DNA of 43,417 bases from Davidsoniella eucalypti (GCA_004009845.1 RMBW01000164.1:1-43417), one strand, 5' to 3'. Positions 10,317-23,965 are shown, numbered from the stretch's first letter. Program-made: numbers and translations. Notes: generated by a model not told the origin, from the sequence alone.

Positions 10317-13300
10317 TGGCGTGTTTTCAGGCTCTGTTCGCTGCTTCTCGCCTGTAGCACAGTATATATCTGTATATACAGAGATATAGGCTTTATTATA
10401 TATCGTGTATGCAGGGCCTTGAAACGAGAACCCAAACTTAAGATTAGAGTCCGTCTATGGCTACGGAAATTGGTTTTACTCATATCAGCGACCAACTAGG
10501 TACCTAATGACTGTGATTGATTAAGCCTTTTTCCAGGTAATCTGTTTTAGCTGATCATACAGTGGTCTCAGTTTGGTCTGCTTATCTGATATATCCGAGT
10601 CCGCATATGTATCAGAAAGTGTCATCTTGCCATAGCTTTCACTTGAACAGTCCTGCCAGTCATGATCCACGCAGTTCAAGTTATCTAGCCACCACGCCGA
10701 TGATCTCAAATCAGAGCCTTGACCCTATGCGGCCGCATATGCCCGCCCGCCACTTCGTCCTTCACAGGCGACTCCCGTAAAGAGCATCAGCTCCTACGCC
10801 CAATTAAAGGTGTTTCTGTATCTCGACTATACCACACGCCATATGGATTCACGGCATGCACCTCACTGTGTTCTTGCCACTGCTAGCCTCCATTCATACT
10901 TGTCCGCTACGACATTCGAAGTTCTGGTGGCCATAGAAAGAAGGCTACAGGACACGTCATTTCCAGGCCACTAACACCTCCATCGGTCCGTGTCTGAAGC
11001 GGGAAGAGAGTGTGTTACGGTATTGATAAAAACCATACAGCATATTCCGCAGCGCTAGGTCTATATAAGCATATAGGCTGCGACAGATATAGCCCAACGT
11101 CAGCGTTAAACTTGGCGCCTGCAGTAGTACAACCACGATAGTTCACCACCGATGCATATATTGCCGCTTGCAGGACAGCATAGCGCACATGGCTTACAAT
11201 AACGACCACGCATTTCACCTTGAACGAGAAGTGCTTAGATGCCGAGTTTTGTCTATCTATCTGACTATCTATATGTATGTCTATCTTTGTCTGGCATGAC
11301 GCGGAAGGGGAACGAAGCCGAAGCAAAAGTCTAATTCGTAAAAAGCCAAGCCCAAAGCACAAAAGTCAACAGCCGGTGTGGGATATCAACATGGCAAAGA
11401 ACGGGCTTCACCAAGGCACGAGATAAGGCTACTTTTTGTTGTTATCGTTATCACGACCGCTAGCCAGCCCTCTTTTTTTCTCGACATGTTTCTCGGCAAT
11501 TCGCAACCCAAAAAACAAAGAATCTTTCAAGGAGGGACGCACAAGAAAACGCCGATATGCGTATAAACGACCACGGAAGCTTAATATATCGAAGTCTACG
11601 GCAGGCCACCTTATGTGCAGCCATTGGGCATGTAATTATGTAGCATAGAGGGGTTGTTATCCTCTTACAGGGCTCTTATGAGAGTCCTTTGGGCGTATTC
11701 TTGATAATAGCCAACTGGCGGCGGTATCACAAATTTTGTTCTGTTTTATGCTACACATAGTTAACATGTAGGCTTATTAGTGCTGGAATGGAATACAACC
11801 AACGACGCCCGAGAAGTTCGCCAGGCCCGGGCTAAAGAAAAATACATTTGTTTTGGGGGTTTTGTGTTTTTAATAGCAAGAATGAGGCTCTAAATTGGTG
11901 GCGGTTACGTCTTATATCACATGTTTTGACATTTATTTGCTATATTCCTTAACACGCTGTCATTATTTGTATTTATAATTTTATATTCAACATTCACTGT
12001 TTATACATTCAGCTCTCCGTAAGATCACATTATAGGTGTTATTATACCTTTTTGTGCCAATCTTCACTATCTCAAAGAAACTATTGGGCCTGCATTTCTT
12101 GACCACGACTACATATGTACCCATTTCAAATGCTTTTGGTTTCTTTTTTTTAATTCATTAATCTTATGGAGCTATAGAGCTATGAAGATGCTATTTCAAA
12201 GGCTACTTATCCGCCAATGCATGAGATTATGAGACTGTGAATATCAGTAAAACGGTTTAGCTGCACCAGAGGCGAGGCTATTGACACACACACACAAATG
12301 AGATGTTATAAGCCAGGCTTTTATCTTGGTAGAAAGAAAGTGAACATGAAAATGAAATGTAAGGGCTAAAGAAGATGGAATGAAACCATCCATGGGACAG
12401 CAATGAACGTTTGTTGACGGAGATCCATAGCAAGACATACATAAGTAGGTGTAAGTATACAGTATACAGTATACAGTATACTATACAGGTATATACTATG
12501 ACTATTCCCGCAATAGCATATTCGTTACGGCACATTGACCCCAAGTATGTTTAGGACAGCGTCTCAGTGAGCCCTCCTTCGGTCTTCAGTCTCTATTGTC
12601 CCGCCGCTTCAGATACAGCATGTAATAACCAACTCTAAAGGCCCAGGTTCATGGACGTACTTTGCATATATATATATGAGCAGCATCCTTGACTTATACC
12701 CAACCAACTGCGTGTGACAAGGACAATCTTTGTACTTATTGAGTCTTTATCAGCTACTGAATGGCAAGCGATGACTATTTCATACATCGCTTAACTTCGT
12801 GGTCAACAGGCACGACCTAGCCTTAGTAATGCTAGGTAGAATACGAGTTCATCGTTCCTACTTATGAATATAATGCCGCGGGGTTTCAGCATATATGATA
12901 GTGCCTCGTATTGGTATATTGTATCTTTCCCTGCCTCTTCTAGTAATATTCTATATCTCACCTTGGCTTTTTTTTTTCTCTTCTGTTCGTGGCTTCTCAT
13001 GATTTTGATTCAGTCAATGCCTTGTATTCACTTTGATATCTATAGAGTTTCAGTAAGAGAAAGAATCGGTTAAAAAGAATATCCGCAGTAGGAATGTATA
13101 AAAACGTCAAGAAAACGTGTCTTTATACTATTTGTTATAGTAGAAGTATTTATATCTCAAAATGTTTATCTTATTTTACTTTTTAAAAAAAAAATAGACA
13201 TAAATCCAACTCATTCTTGACTCAAGTAACACCGCCGTGCTTAGGTTAAGTTGGTAATTTCTACAACATTAAGATATGCTTTGCAATGTTTTTTTGGGGG

Positions 13301-15808
13301 AAAAATAACAACGGCATTGTCCATTTAATTTTTAGTAGCATATTATGTAGCTCTTTTTGGGGTAGATATGTATGCCTATTGACTTAGAAAACTACGCCTA
13401 AAAGAGATCAATGAAGGAACCACCCTGTTTCTTTGTTTGTTGTACTAAATACAAAGGGTTGTTTTTTAGTGGCTTGTATCTACGGTTCTACTTATACATT
13501 TTGACAGCTAATTTGGTACACAACCCAATCTTGTAAGATGTGGCAACTTTCCTTGACATATATCTTTCATATAAAATACGAACAGGGAGCCGTCTTGTGG
13601 ATGTTCAAATACTTTTTGTCTATAAAAACAACGAATGTAAACAATTCTGCGTAATTTTGTTATGAAGGGGCTCTGAGGTTGTAACAGTGACATAGTGCGT
13701 TATTTAATTTATCGGCCATTCCAATTTTATGCAAGCACAGCCCGGATATGTTGTAAATTAGGGTTGGGGAAATGAAAAATACTATGTGATGATAGCATTA
13801 CACTTTTGCATATATTAGTGGTTGCCATTTCAGTCTATGTGACTTTTGATAGGAGGTTGAGAAGGAATGTATTTTGTAATTGTGAGTCATAAGATACCAT
13901 AAAACTCTAGACACGAAAATTTGAATAACGTCAGAGTTACATGATAATTATATTCTGATATCATCAAAACATTACACTGAAATAAGCTGCAATGACCTGC
14001 GACTTAACGAATAATTAGATTGTCTAGTATATTGGACACATACATTTGATCAAGAGAAGAGATGGAGTACGAAGGCAAAAAAAGGTGGCACATGATAGAT
14101 CTGATATCCCCAAAGAAAACAAATATATTGATAACCATAAACCCCAAAGTAAGAAGACATAATGATAAAGCCCGTGACCCCAAAAAGAACAGTTCGTTAA
14201 AAAGTAAGTACCAAAAAGGCAAAGTAGCAAAAAAAAAATTCATCACATGTCGTTGTATGAACACAAAATCTCGATAAAAAGGAACAAGAAACGTTAACGC
14301 AACCAAAAGAAAAAAAAAAGAAAAAAAAAGAACAAAAACAGGATATTCGTGACTGTGGCATAACAAAAGTGCTGTATACTTCGTAGAGATCAACACCGCG
14401 AAGATAGGTAAAAGAAAAAACATGGCAAGTTTGAAGCAAAAAAGAAGATCGTAACAAAACCAACAAAGTCTACAAGTACTGCGTGATAAAAACTGATGAT
14501 ATCATATGACACCAGCATATACACGATTCGTACTCTAACTCGAAAAACAATGATGTTTTTAAGATTATTTGTTTTTTGACAAAAAGGGGAAGAAGAAACA
14601 AAAAGAAAGACGTGACAAAAAATTTATACAAGATTCGATGAAACAAAATATACTCAAACGCCTGACATGGGACTCATAGAGCCTCAACTCGAAAAAAAGA
14701 AAAGAAAAAGGTCGTAAATGTTGTTTGTAGAGCAACAATGAAAAAAACAAAAATGGTATAGGTCGTTCAAAAGTATCGTCGGTAGCGTTGAGTGACACAA
14801 CACGCAATGAAAACCACACGGTGCATCATATTTGCAAGATATGGAACAATATATGATTTAACAGCAGTGGAAAAAAAGGAAACGTGAAATATAACCGGAA
14901 AAAGGAAAACAAAAGCTGGTGTTCGGGCGTCTATTGCTTGATATTCTTCAATAATCCAAGGCAAGAGTCGTGTTACTCATAATGTATGACAATGATCTCG
15001 GCCGGAAAGAAAAAAAATAAAAAAATAAAAAGAGAAAAAGGAAATGAAGACAATGAAAATCTAATACCACAAGAACGGAAATGTGAGTGGTAAATTATAG
15101 CCAACTACAACAAAGACGTGAAGAAATGATAGTAGAATGATATGTCATCTAAGTGCTGGAAACAGACACTCGTTGTGTCAATTGGACAAACAGAAAAAAA
15201 GACAAAGAAATGGAAAAAAGTAATGACGATGCAAAACACAGTAAAAGTGTTCGTTCAATCATAAAGCACGTTAAAAGGACGGTAACGAGTTGGTATTAGA
15301 CAGAAGACATCGTAGTCGTCGAAATAATTTGAAAAGAGAAGAGATCGTAGTCGGTGTCGTATCGAAACAAAAGAGTGAATGTCGTCGCGTCAATAGCGAA
15401 CTTGGTATCGGAATAAAGCGAATGGTTCATTAGGTTGTGATATATCGTCAAGTTTATAGGTTGTAGACGCCGGGGAAATCGTAAAAAGAAAAAGAAAAGA
15501 AAAAAAAAGAAAGAAAAAAAAAGATAGACTTTATGAACGATGATATATCTGTCCCAATTCAAAAGGGAATGTGAACACAAAAAGATAATAGTCGAGCCAG
15601 AAAAATAAAGAGAGTATGCAAAGAATGTGGCTTTATCGAGAAAAGTACAAAGTGATGGTTTAGTTCAACAGAAAAGTACCGTCATTCGCGATAACGATAT
15701 GTTGGAAAGGAGAGACTTGGTACCCAAGAAGTGCGTTTACGCGAGTTCGTTGGATCATGATGGGCAGTGAGAGGTTCACATGCTAATCCGAAGCTAGTAC
15801 ATATTCTC
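10317..15808. other. Long AT-rich spacer, no gene seen
   Basis: About 5.5 kb between two genes that converge on it, so it probably holds the 3' UTRs of both. It is strongly AT-rich from about 11,640 to 14,000. From about 14,050 to 15,660 the plus strand is A- and G-rich with many A runs (for example, 42 of 60 bases in 15481-15540 are A). The minus strand therefore reads as hydrophobic pseudo-proteins. A four-unit tandem of AGTATAC lies at 12454-12481. Nothing else is recognisable. Confidence 0.55.
12454..12481. repeat. Tandem 7-bp repeat, 4 x AGTATAC
   Basis: Four exact units of AGTATAC, followed by a degenerate TATACAG. Each unit contains the palindrome GTATAC, so the tract can fold on either strand. 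It lies in a gene-free spacer. Confidence 0.85.
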
Positions 15809-17614
15809 CTAGGAAGATATAGAACTATTGCTGGATTTCGACGCGGGAGTTTTGTGCTTGGAACTAACGAAGATCTCAAGAAAAGGGTCAAGTTCGATGA
15901 TACGGAATTGGCGCTTCCACTTTTCATTCCACTTGGGATCAACCCAGGCGGCACTCCGAGTCTTCTTCCAAGAAACAACCTCTACCATCCAGCCCTTCTT
16001 TAAGGCACGATCTACGGCCTTGAGAAACCCATCGGAAAACTCAGCAGTGTTGGCATCACCGGTGGCCAAAACCATCACGCCTGGCTTCTCAGAGTCAACA
16101 AGGCTTTGCAACATTTTCAGTTGCAAAAGCTCATCGACACACTGCTCACGGCCACCGGACCTCTTTCCCCGAGCGTTCGGGTCTATTTGTGTACGGGCCA
16201 GCATAGAAACATCGTATCCAATGTCCTTAGCATCGATGGCATACTGGGGAAGAGCATTCGGCTTTTTACATGAACCAGCAAGCGACCTCTTCTCCGTATC
16301 ACGGCAGCGTGTAATGATGTTATTAAAGGTGAGCATGTTAAAAGCAGGAATTTTGTCCCTTTCGAGTGCTTGTGAATGGTGGATACCATGAGCAAGTTTA
16401 TAGGCATCGTAGAATCCAATGATGATGTTGGATATGTCGACGAAAATATGCAAAGGACAATTTGCAACCTCATTATTCGCTTTCAAATCACGACGATCCT
16501 GTGACCTGAGCGTCTCGTAATATTGCTTGGCTTTGCTCGAAGACCATTTCGGGCTCTGACTAGAAGAACTCTTCGAAGTTCGCGAAGAGTTGGCGGTAGA
16601 TCCGAGCGAGACACCAGCAGAAGCTTCCGGTGGCGGAGTCTTCTTGGCCCTTTTCGGGGTCGAAGAAGATAAAATGGAAACACCACCAACAGCTGATGAT
16701 GACACTTTCGTAGAAGTGGATGTTGTAGCATGTGAGAAAACCGGAGGTGGTGTCACAGACTTCGTTTTGCGGTGGACTGTCTGAGACGTCGCTTGGGACG
16801 CGATGTAATAGTTAATTGGAGCCGCGGCAGTAGTCGTAGTCGGCTTAAATTTGGGTTGGTTCGCAAACTCTTTCGCGATTTGCGGAGGTGGAGTTGCTGC
16901 CGGGGTATCGGGAAGTGGTTTAAAAGTTGGTGCAAGATGGCTATGTGGTGGTAAATGCTTGAAGTCATAGAGCATATCGGTATTGATAGAAGTTGTAGTA
17001 CGGCTTCTTGCACGCTGCGTGGCACCAAAACTCTGGGGCGTGGGGTTGTAGTGCTGGTTGGAGTGTGATTGCTGGTTGTAGTGCTGTGGCTTGGGCAAGT
17101 GCTCTTGAGTCCTGGGAGGGAAATTGACTCCACGGAGAGGCGATGACAATGACGGAGCATTTTTAGGATGGTGTGGCAGGCCATATTGATGTTCGATCGG
17201 TACATGTTGTTGATGTTGGAGTTGGTGTTGTGTTGGCGGTGACCGAGCTTGTGGTGGTTGAGGTTTATTTTCAGGCTGAAGTTGTGGATTGATGGCGGCG
17301 TACAAGGATGCAAAATGGGAACTGTGATGGTTGTTGTTTTGGGCTGGTTGACGGCGTAGTTCCGGTGATTGGGTTGGTGGTGGCTTTTGATCATGCCGAA
17401 GCAACTCTCCACTTTGATCACCAACGGGATACCGCACATTCTGCTGCTCGAACTTTTGCCGCTCAGCCTCCCGATTTGATATATCTCGTTCAAGAAACGT
17501 ACGGATGGACGAGAAATCTCCCAACAGTGGTGATTTGATGCTCCTCGCAGGAGCTGGAGTTACTGGCGGCGTCATTTGAGCTGTATCAAATGATATTGTA
17601 TGCCCAGGAATCAT
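15809..17614 (-). CDS. NYN-domain (PIN-like) protein with Q/P/S-rich N-terminus
   Basis: A 601-residue single-exon frame. Residues 1-370 are low complexity, rich in Gln, Pro, His and Ser (QHQQ, PPTQHQLQHQQ), with STPKRAKK as a possible nuclear signal. From about residue 383 to 590 lies an NYN/PIN-like fold, a metal-dependent RNase architecture. Visible acidic positions are FVDISN near the domain start, CVDELL in the middle and LATGDANTAEF before the last strand, where VVSWKKTRSAAW follows. The tail EKWKRQFRIIELDPFLEIF looks like a natural domain end. NYN proteins in general bind or cut RNA; the cargo and role of this fungal group are unknown to me. The start was chosen because MIPGHTISFD begins an unbroken frame; a CCCCAG just before it could be a splice acceptor, so an extra upstream exon is possible. 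Confidence 0.8.
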   Translation of the reverse strand: MIPGHTISFDTAQMTPPVTPAPARSIKSPLLGDFSSIRTFLERDISNREAERQKFEQQNVRYPVGDQSGELLRHDQKPPPTQSPELRRQPAQNNNHHSSHFASLYAAINPQLQPENKPQPPQARSPPTQHQLQHQQHVPIEHQYGLPHHPKNAPSLSSPLRGVNFPPRTQEHLPKPQHYNQQSHSNQHYNPTPQSFGATQRARSRTTTSINTDMLYDFKHLPPHSHLAPTFKPLPDTPAATPPPQIAKEFANQPKFKPTTTTAAAPINYYIASQATSQTVHRKTKSVTPPPVFSHATTSTSTKVSSSAVGGVSILSSSTPKRAKKTPPPEASAGVSLGSTANSSRTSKSSSSQSPKWSSSKAKQYYETLRSQDRRDLKANNEVANCPLHIFVDISNIIIGFYDAYKLAHGIHHSQALERDKIPAFNMLTFNNIITRCRDTEKRSLAGSCKKPNALPQYAIDAKDIGYDVSMLARTQIDPNARGKRSGGREQCVDELLQLKMLQSLVDSEKPGVMVLATGDANTAEFSDGFLKAVDRALKKGWMVEVVSWKKTRSAAWVDPKWNEKWKRQFRIIELDPFLEIFVSSKHKTPASKSSNSSISS

Positions 17615-20600
17615 CTGGGGCGATTTCTAGCGGAGACCTTGTAAAAGCGGAAAGATAAAAGACCAAAAGAGAAAAAGGGAAGAGGGTAAGAAAGAAGGCC
17701 GGCTCTTGGAAGCTGAGTGGGGAGTTCAGTGTTATTATGCTTGGGCGTGAAAAGAAGATCGAAAAGCACAAGAGAGCTAGCGAAGTGACGGTAGAAGCGA
17801 ATCGGAACAAAAACAGCATACAGACTGCCTGCAGCAAGTGCAGATGCCAGAACGCAAAAGAGGTGAAGCAAAGGTGAAAGATTGGGCAAAAAAGCAAGAC
17901 TATATCAAGGTGGCGATCGATATCCAGTAGGCTCCCACACAAGGACTCTACACAAAATGCAAAGCAAAGCTTATAGTCGATTAATTATGAGAAGTGCTAG
18001 CTAACTATTGGCAGACAGGATGATATTAGATCAAGCGAGTATGAGTTGTGCTTGTGCTAGCAATAGCCTTCGAGCAAGCTAAGCCAGGTAATAATGTCTA
18101 CCAACAATGCAATTTGAAGGTGCTCAGGTAGAAAAAGAAAAATGCAACGGCAGGCAGGGCTTGTTGAGTTGAATTAGGATGATTGGATTTTGCAGATAGA
18201 ATAGCTAGTAAAGCGTCGGCTCTGCTCAGTATTCTTCGATCGATGCTTGTCGTGTATGTACTTGTAGGAATACGTAGCAATGCGGAGGGGGGAACAAGAC
18301 CCAATCAAACGCTGCCAGCACACCAAATGAGGACGAATATAAGCAAGATGATGACAGGACGATAAGACGGCCCCGAAAGTAGTAGAAAAGCGCCGCTCCA
18401 AAAGAAAGTAGGTGTTCGAACGAATCGCCCACAGGCCTGACGGGAAGGTTTGGAAGAGAACCGGTATCGAAGATGGCGTACACAAAGTCTTCGAAGGTTG
18501 GTTCGAATTCGTGCAGAAGAAGTAAGACAAGAACGAAAAGGTGAAACGATGGTCGATCGGACGTTTGTTTAGAGTTTTTTTTTTCTGGTTTTTTAATATT
18601 TATTAAAGTGACGATGGAAATAAAATAAAAAAGAAAGCAAGGCTGAATCAAAACAATGCGCACAAAAACTGTAACTGGGAAATATTGTTTTGGGAAGGAC
18701 CAACAAGGCTTTGAAATGCGGGAAAATAAAAGCGAGGCCGGGATATAGCACAAACAGCCCAAGATGAGAGGTTTGGTGGTTGACGGTGTGGACGGTAGAA
18801 AGAACAAATAAAACAAGAAGATAACGCAAAACAAAGCAGGCAAAATCGTAGATCGAGGAAGGGAAGCAAAAGAGGGAAAAGAAGAAAAAAAGAGAGGAAG
18901 GGCGAACTGCTGGAAATAGAGAACAGCAACAAGCAAGCGATATAAGATGTGTTCAAAAAAAAATCAAAAAAAAGTGAATACGTTAACAGCATGTAGTATA
19001 ATGAAAAGATGGACTAAACGATCAGGCCTTGCAAGATCTAGCTGCACGACCAACGAAGAAGGGTAAAACAGCAAGGCCCAATCTTCCACAGAGATCCTTG
19101 TAGCTAGGCTAGAAGTATATTACTTGGTATGGGCGTAGCTCTGAAAGAAGGAATATTACTACGCTTTCTGCTCTTTTCGAGTATTCCGCTGCTAAAAGCA
19201 TGTGGAAGTCGGGCTTCTTTATCACATCTAGTGAGAACTCAGTACAGGTACGGTTGACAGCCCAATCAATCCCAATCCCAATATAACTCGTGCTTCCATT
19301 TTAAGAACGAGTGGATGCTCGACGATAGAGCACGGTTGGACGTAAGAGGAAGAAAAGACTCTCTAACCTCCAGATCTATAGCGGTATTTCTGCACGCCCC
19401 CCTGGATGGTCGAGCAGTGGGGAAGGAGGAGAAAACAGACCGAAAGAGCCTATTGGGATGGATGGATGAAATTCGGATGACAGCGAACACACTAAGGCCA
19501 GCAATTTTATTCTACTAAAAGGGCCGGAGCCAAACGACAACAAACAGTGGCCCGGGACCGATCCAAGGTAAGGCCGTCCTGTTGGTGATGTGTTTGAGTG
19601 ATGATATCTTGTATGGCCAAGCGTGGATGGTTCGTTGTTATAATGAGTGTGACGCCTTCCACATGACATGCGCATGCCTAGCCAAAGGAAAAATAAGGGT
19701 TGATTATTGGTATATATTTGTTTCCGCTTCTACATCAAAGCCAGCGAGCTGTTCTCCGCGCTATCATAGAATGCCAATGACGACAATAAATTAGAGTGCA
19801 TATCAGAGAGATCAGAAACAAGCAAAAAAAACAAAGATGGCTTCCCCGATCCCTTGTTCCTCCGCCTGACCTTTTTTATATGATGCATAGCCTAGCAAAC
19901 AGCCCAGAAGTTGAAGACAGATCGTACAATTATTCCATTTTATATATGTAAGCGGTGCCTGGGGCAAGACGGCGGGCTATGAGACCAGCGTGTTTTTTTT
20001 TCTTCTTCTTTTGACTTTGCCCATTATAATGTCGCCCGCAAATATACCGTACACGACCAGCGAGCTAGAGTGAAACTTTGAGAAACCCGCGGCAAGTCTT
20101 CACGTCGTCCATAAGTCGAGGCTGACGGCCTGATATCGCTCAATGGGATAAATAAGAACCGTATGGGATGCAAATAACCTAAAGCTCAGTTCATCATTTG
20201 CCAATCCCATATTTCCCTGTCAAGCTTAGTGCAAACCATCTGTCTAAGTTCTTAGACAAGAAGGCGAACATGCTATAAGTATATACTATGGATGCAACTA
20301 GACAACTTGCCCCATTCCCATTCCCATCCCAGCCCAGCCCAGCCCGTAGCCTCACTTTCTTCGCGCCTGCTAATTATTCCGGTACGATGTATTAGCTGAT
20401 GCAGTATGTACATATTACGTTGTTTTAAGAAACGGAACTCTTCATTTTCCTCTACATAAGTACATACGACTACTACTGCCAGAGAAGAAAACAGGTACTC
20501 TTGTAATCTGTACAATGCTCACCAAAGGATATTTAAGGATCACTACCCTGTGGTTCTAGACTCCATGGTAGACCAAGTACCTACGTAGACGGACAAGCCA

Positions 20601-20751
20601 TCACCCATATTCAGCAACTTACTCACATATAATCCCACCCGCCTCCAAGCCATGTTACGCCTTTGCAGCTGCTGCAAGACCATTAAAAAACAAAAATAGG
20701 CTATTCAGAACTATAACTAAGAGGCTTACCCATGATCAAAATGTTCTCTCT

Positions 20752-20766
20752 CCCCCCCCCCCCCCC
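20752..20766. repeat. Homopolymer of 15 C
   Basis: An uninterrupted run of C after CTCTCT, in a gene-free spacer. Long G/C homopolymers are rare in fungal DNA and error-prone in assemblies. Confidence 0.9.
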
Positions 20767-21543
20767 ATGCCTTCCTGCATGTATGTACTTATGTGTTGTC
20801 CTCCCGGCTATTTATTCTCTGCGTTGTTTCTTTGCTAGCCGCGGGGGAAGATAGAGGTCCAAGAAGAAAATAGATAAAATGTGAGTTCTGACCATAACTG
20901 ATGTTTTTGTCTATCTACTCTACTGTTGAAAGTGTATGATTCTAGTATATAGTGAAACATGCCTATATACTATATACATCTCACACCAAGAAACTTATAG
21001 AATACGATCGAAAGTAAATATATGTACCTATAGAAATAAAGGGTGGAAAATAAAGGGCCCGAGGAACAAATAACACTAGCCGCAAAGTACGATTAATTAC
21101 ATGTTTGTTCTAGAAGAAGACAATACACCCTTGGTAGTTAGTTACAATCACAGTCAAAATAGGATCTCCATCGCCCTTTCCGTCGGGTCTAATTCTTTTA
21201 GCTTGGTGGCAGTGACAATGGCAAAGCGCTGTACCAAGGCCGATAGAAGAGGCCTCACCTGATACTAGACAACTCAACCCTTGGTTTCCAAACAAAACAT
21301 TGATGACAAAGGCTCGAGTAACCCTAGCCGACCCTAATATATGACGACAACAACGTACTAGCCTTCTAATAGAGCCGGTTAGCCGTGAACCAGATTACTT
21401 CCTTTTCCTTTATCCTTCTTTCCAGTCTTCTACTAGAATTCCCCTCACTTAAATTTCGCGGCAGCCGACATGCGACGTGAGCTCAGTCGAACCATGGTCT
21501 TATGAACCGAAACACATTCTTCTCTTTTCAGTTTTGCTTTGTG

Positions 21544-21564
21544 TTTTTTTTTTTTTTTTTTTTT
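21544..21564. repeat. Homopolymer of 21 T
   Basis: An uninterrupted run of T in a gene-free spacer. Confidence 0.9.
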
Positions 21565-23965
21565 GCCCTGTGAATGTTTGTAGTATAACCTACTTTGTCA
21601 CTCAGCCTACTTATGTACTTACTTGTCGAGTTCCTTGGAGTCTAAGAGAGCGGTAGCCTTGTCTAGAAAACGTGGAAACTTTGTATGTGCGTGCATGTAA
21701 CAGACACCTGTACCTGTATCTGTACGTACGTGTTCTTTCTTTTCCCCCTCTCTCTTATTTGCAGATATCCATTCTATAATCTATGTTGTATATGTAGACA
21801 GATCGTTGCATGTGTACCCAGATCTACAATCTGGGTACTAATAGCATGTAGCCTTCCGATATCGAGATCGCGGGTCATACTAAAAAAGGAAATAAAGAAA
21901 AGGAAATGAGAAATGAAGAAAAGACCCGTCCCGTCCCTCAAACACGTACACCTTAGTTTCCTAGTTTAATCCAATCTTACGATCCTGAGTCGCAATATGT
22001 GCACAAAGCGGAATTGCAATTTTTGCCTTATTAAACAAGAGCTTGGCAAGAATAAGCTATATCAGACCGCATCTTCTCCACCCCCTCTCTTCGGTGCTTG
22101 TGCCATACGGATATGTAAGCCTAGCCTACAGATACAGCGTTCTTTCTGCCTTGTTCGTCCGACATTATCTGTATACTAGTGTGTACAATCATGAATAATC
22201 TTGACATCATCGTGAATCGGGGATTTTTCTTCTTTTTTTTTCTTTCCTTTTTATAGTTTCTTCGTGAGATATCGGCCTGAATGCATAGCCAAGTCATCCC
22301 ACGCTCCATCTCTCGTTCTTTATTGTCTAATATTCTTCGATCTAATTCCCAGCCTCCACCCCGCTTCATATGTATCTTGCAAGCAGCACGATGTCATCTT
22401 CCCCTCACCAGAGAATAAAATAAAATAAAAAAAGCAGCGAAAACCGAAAAGGCCCAAAAAAAAAACCCCGTCGAACCCTGCCATGATAAAGCAAGCCTGC
22501 ATACTCAAAAGCACGGTATACTTATATGTAGGTAGGGTATTTCTTTCTAGTGAATCTAGTTGTCATCTAGCTATTATCTTTGTCAAATGCAACTCTAGTT
22601 GAACCGGTAACAGAAACTATATCCCATCACAAAATATATATACACCTGTTTGTAATTCTTGAGATCGTTAGTACCCGATATCAACGAAGACAAAACAACA
22701 CAGCGGGGAAGCCTGGCCAAAACAAAAAAATGAATGAGCTGTTATCTTCTCTTTTCTATACTGCGTCTTCTAATTCGTCAAAAATCTATCTCGGAGTACA
22801 GGACGATTTAATCACATTTATTCTTTCTTTTATCGCAAAAAAAAAGAAAAGAAAAAACCTCCCTTGGAAATACAAACGAGAGTTGCCAACACATACATAC
22901 ACAATGATACCATAAGGAAAAGAAAGAGAAGAGGAAAAAAAATCGATAAATAAATTTGAGCAAATACCCAAAATCTCGAATATATTTACCTACTTTTCTT
23001 TTTTCCCAATAAAAACTTTTGGAAAAACATGAATTTACGGCCAACATGCATAGAAACACGAAGAGAAAAAAAACAGAGTGACATGGCTAACTGGAAGCGA
23101 AAAGTCATATGTGGTTTCTTCTAACAGTTTATTCAATACAAGCTTCTTGCTCAAATTCCCTTCGATCTATCTATATCATTGTCCGCAATACACAATCTTT
23201 TCTGTATCAAAAAATAAAAAATAAAAAAATAAAAAAAGTCTCTTGTAATCACATAGTTTGATTGGTAAATATCATTCACTTGTACATATGGTTGCAAAGC
23301 CGGCTTACTAATCACATGTTCTGACTGAAAGCCTCATTTTTTTCGGGCGAAATATATACATACATATATTTTTTTAATTTTCTTTTTAACTTTAATAGCC
23401 CTGAACTAAACACTAGTATACAATGCAAGATGAAGGACAACCTACTTCTCCACGGTAACAGCTAGCCCTAGCGACCGATGAGGAACTAATATTCGAAACA
23501 ATCGAAAATCACTTCGCCTTCCAATTCACAAAAATACATATCACACAGACGATCAAGGCGGACGAACACCTAGTCATCCACTTTGCCATAGAGGAACAAC
23601 AAAAAGCCAAATCACTAGAAAGAAAAGTAATACCCGATTTCCAAGTTTCGTTAATTAAAAAAAGAAAGTCTATAACATCTCGGTGTGGAACGTCTAAAAA
23701 AGAATAACAAGAAAGAAATAGAGGGAAAAATATAAAATAGTGTGCGACGATAACAGGAATAGCAAATCATGTTACAGGCTAATAAGAAAAAGAGAAGAAA
23801 ATATCCACAGAAGATGAGGGAGGCGAAAGAAGGAGAACGGGGGGGGGGAAGTAAGTAAGAAAAGATTTAAGGCGATACATCATCGGAAATTTGTAAATGT
23901 TCTGATCAAAAAAGCCAAGTGAGATACTATCGCCACAGTATATATAAAACTCATATATATGATGT

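Larger units (their letters stand above)
17615..23965. other. Long spacer: NYN-gene promoter region and SKT5 3' flank, no gene seen
   Basis: The first 1.4 kb (17615-19000) is purine-rich on plus, so pyrimidine-rich on the coding strand of the NYN gene; this is usual for fungal promoters and leaders. The centre is AT-rich and carries a run of 15 C (20752-20766) and of 21 T (21544-21564). From about 22,780 to 23,850 the plus strand is A-rich, matching a U-rich 3' UTR of the SKT5 transcript. Short frames here show no known family. Confidence 0.5.

Noticed and set aside
14004..14466. Hydrophobic minus-strand frames (139 and 89 codons)
   Set aside because: Produced by T-rich sequence of a strand-skewed tract; two overlapping frames are equally hydrophobic and neither has motifs.
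16753..17493. 246-codon minus-strand frame
   Set aside because: Alternative frame of the Q/P/H-rich N-terminus of the NYN protein; His/Ser/Pro low complexity without motifs.
18226..18936. 236-codon minus-strand frame, hydrophobic, looks like a membrane protein
   Set aside because: It lies in the pyrimidine-rich region upstream of the NYN gene; composition alone gives Phe/Leu/Ser-rich text. No family motif, and overlapping frames look the same.
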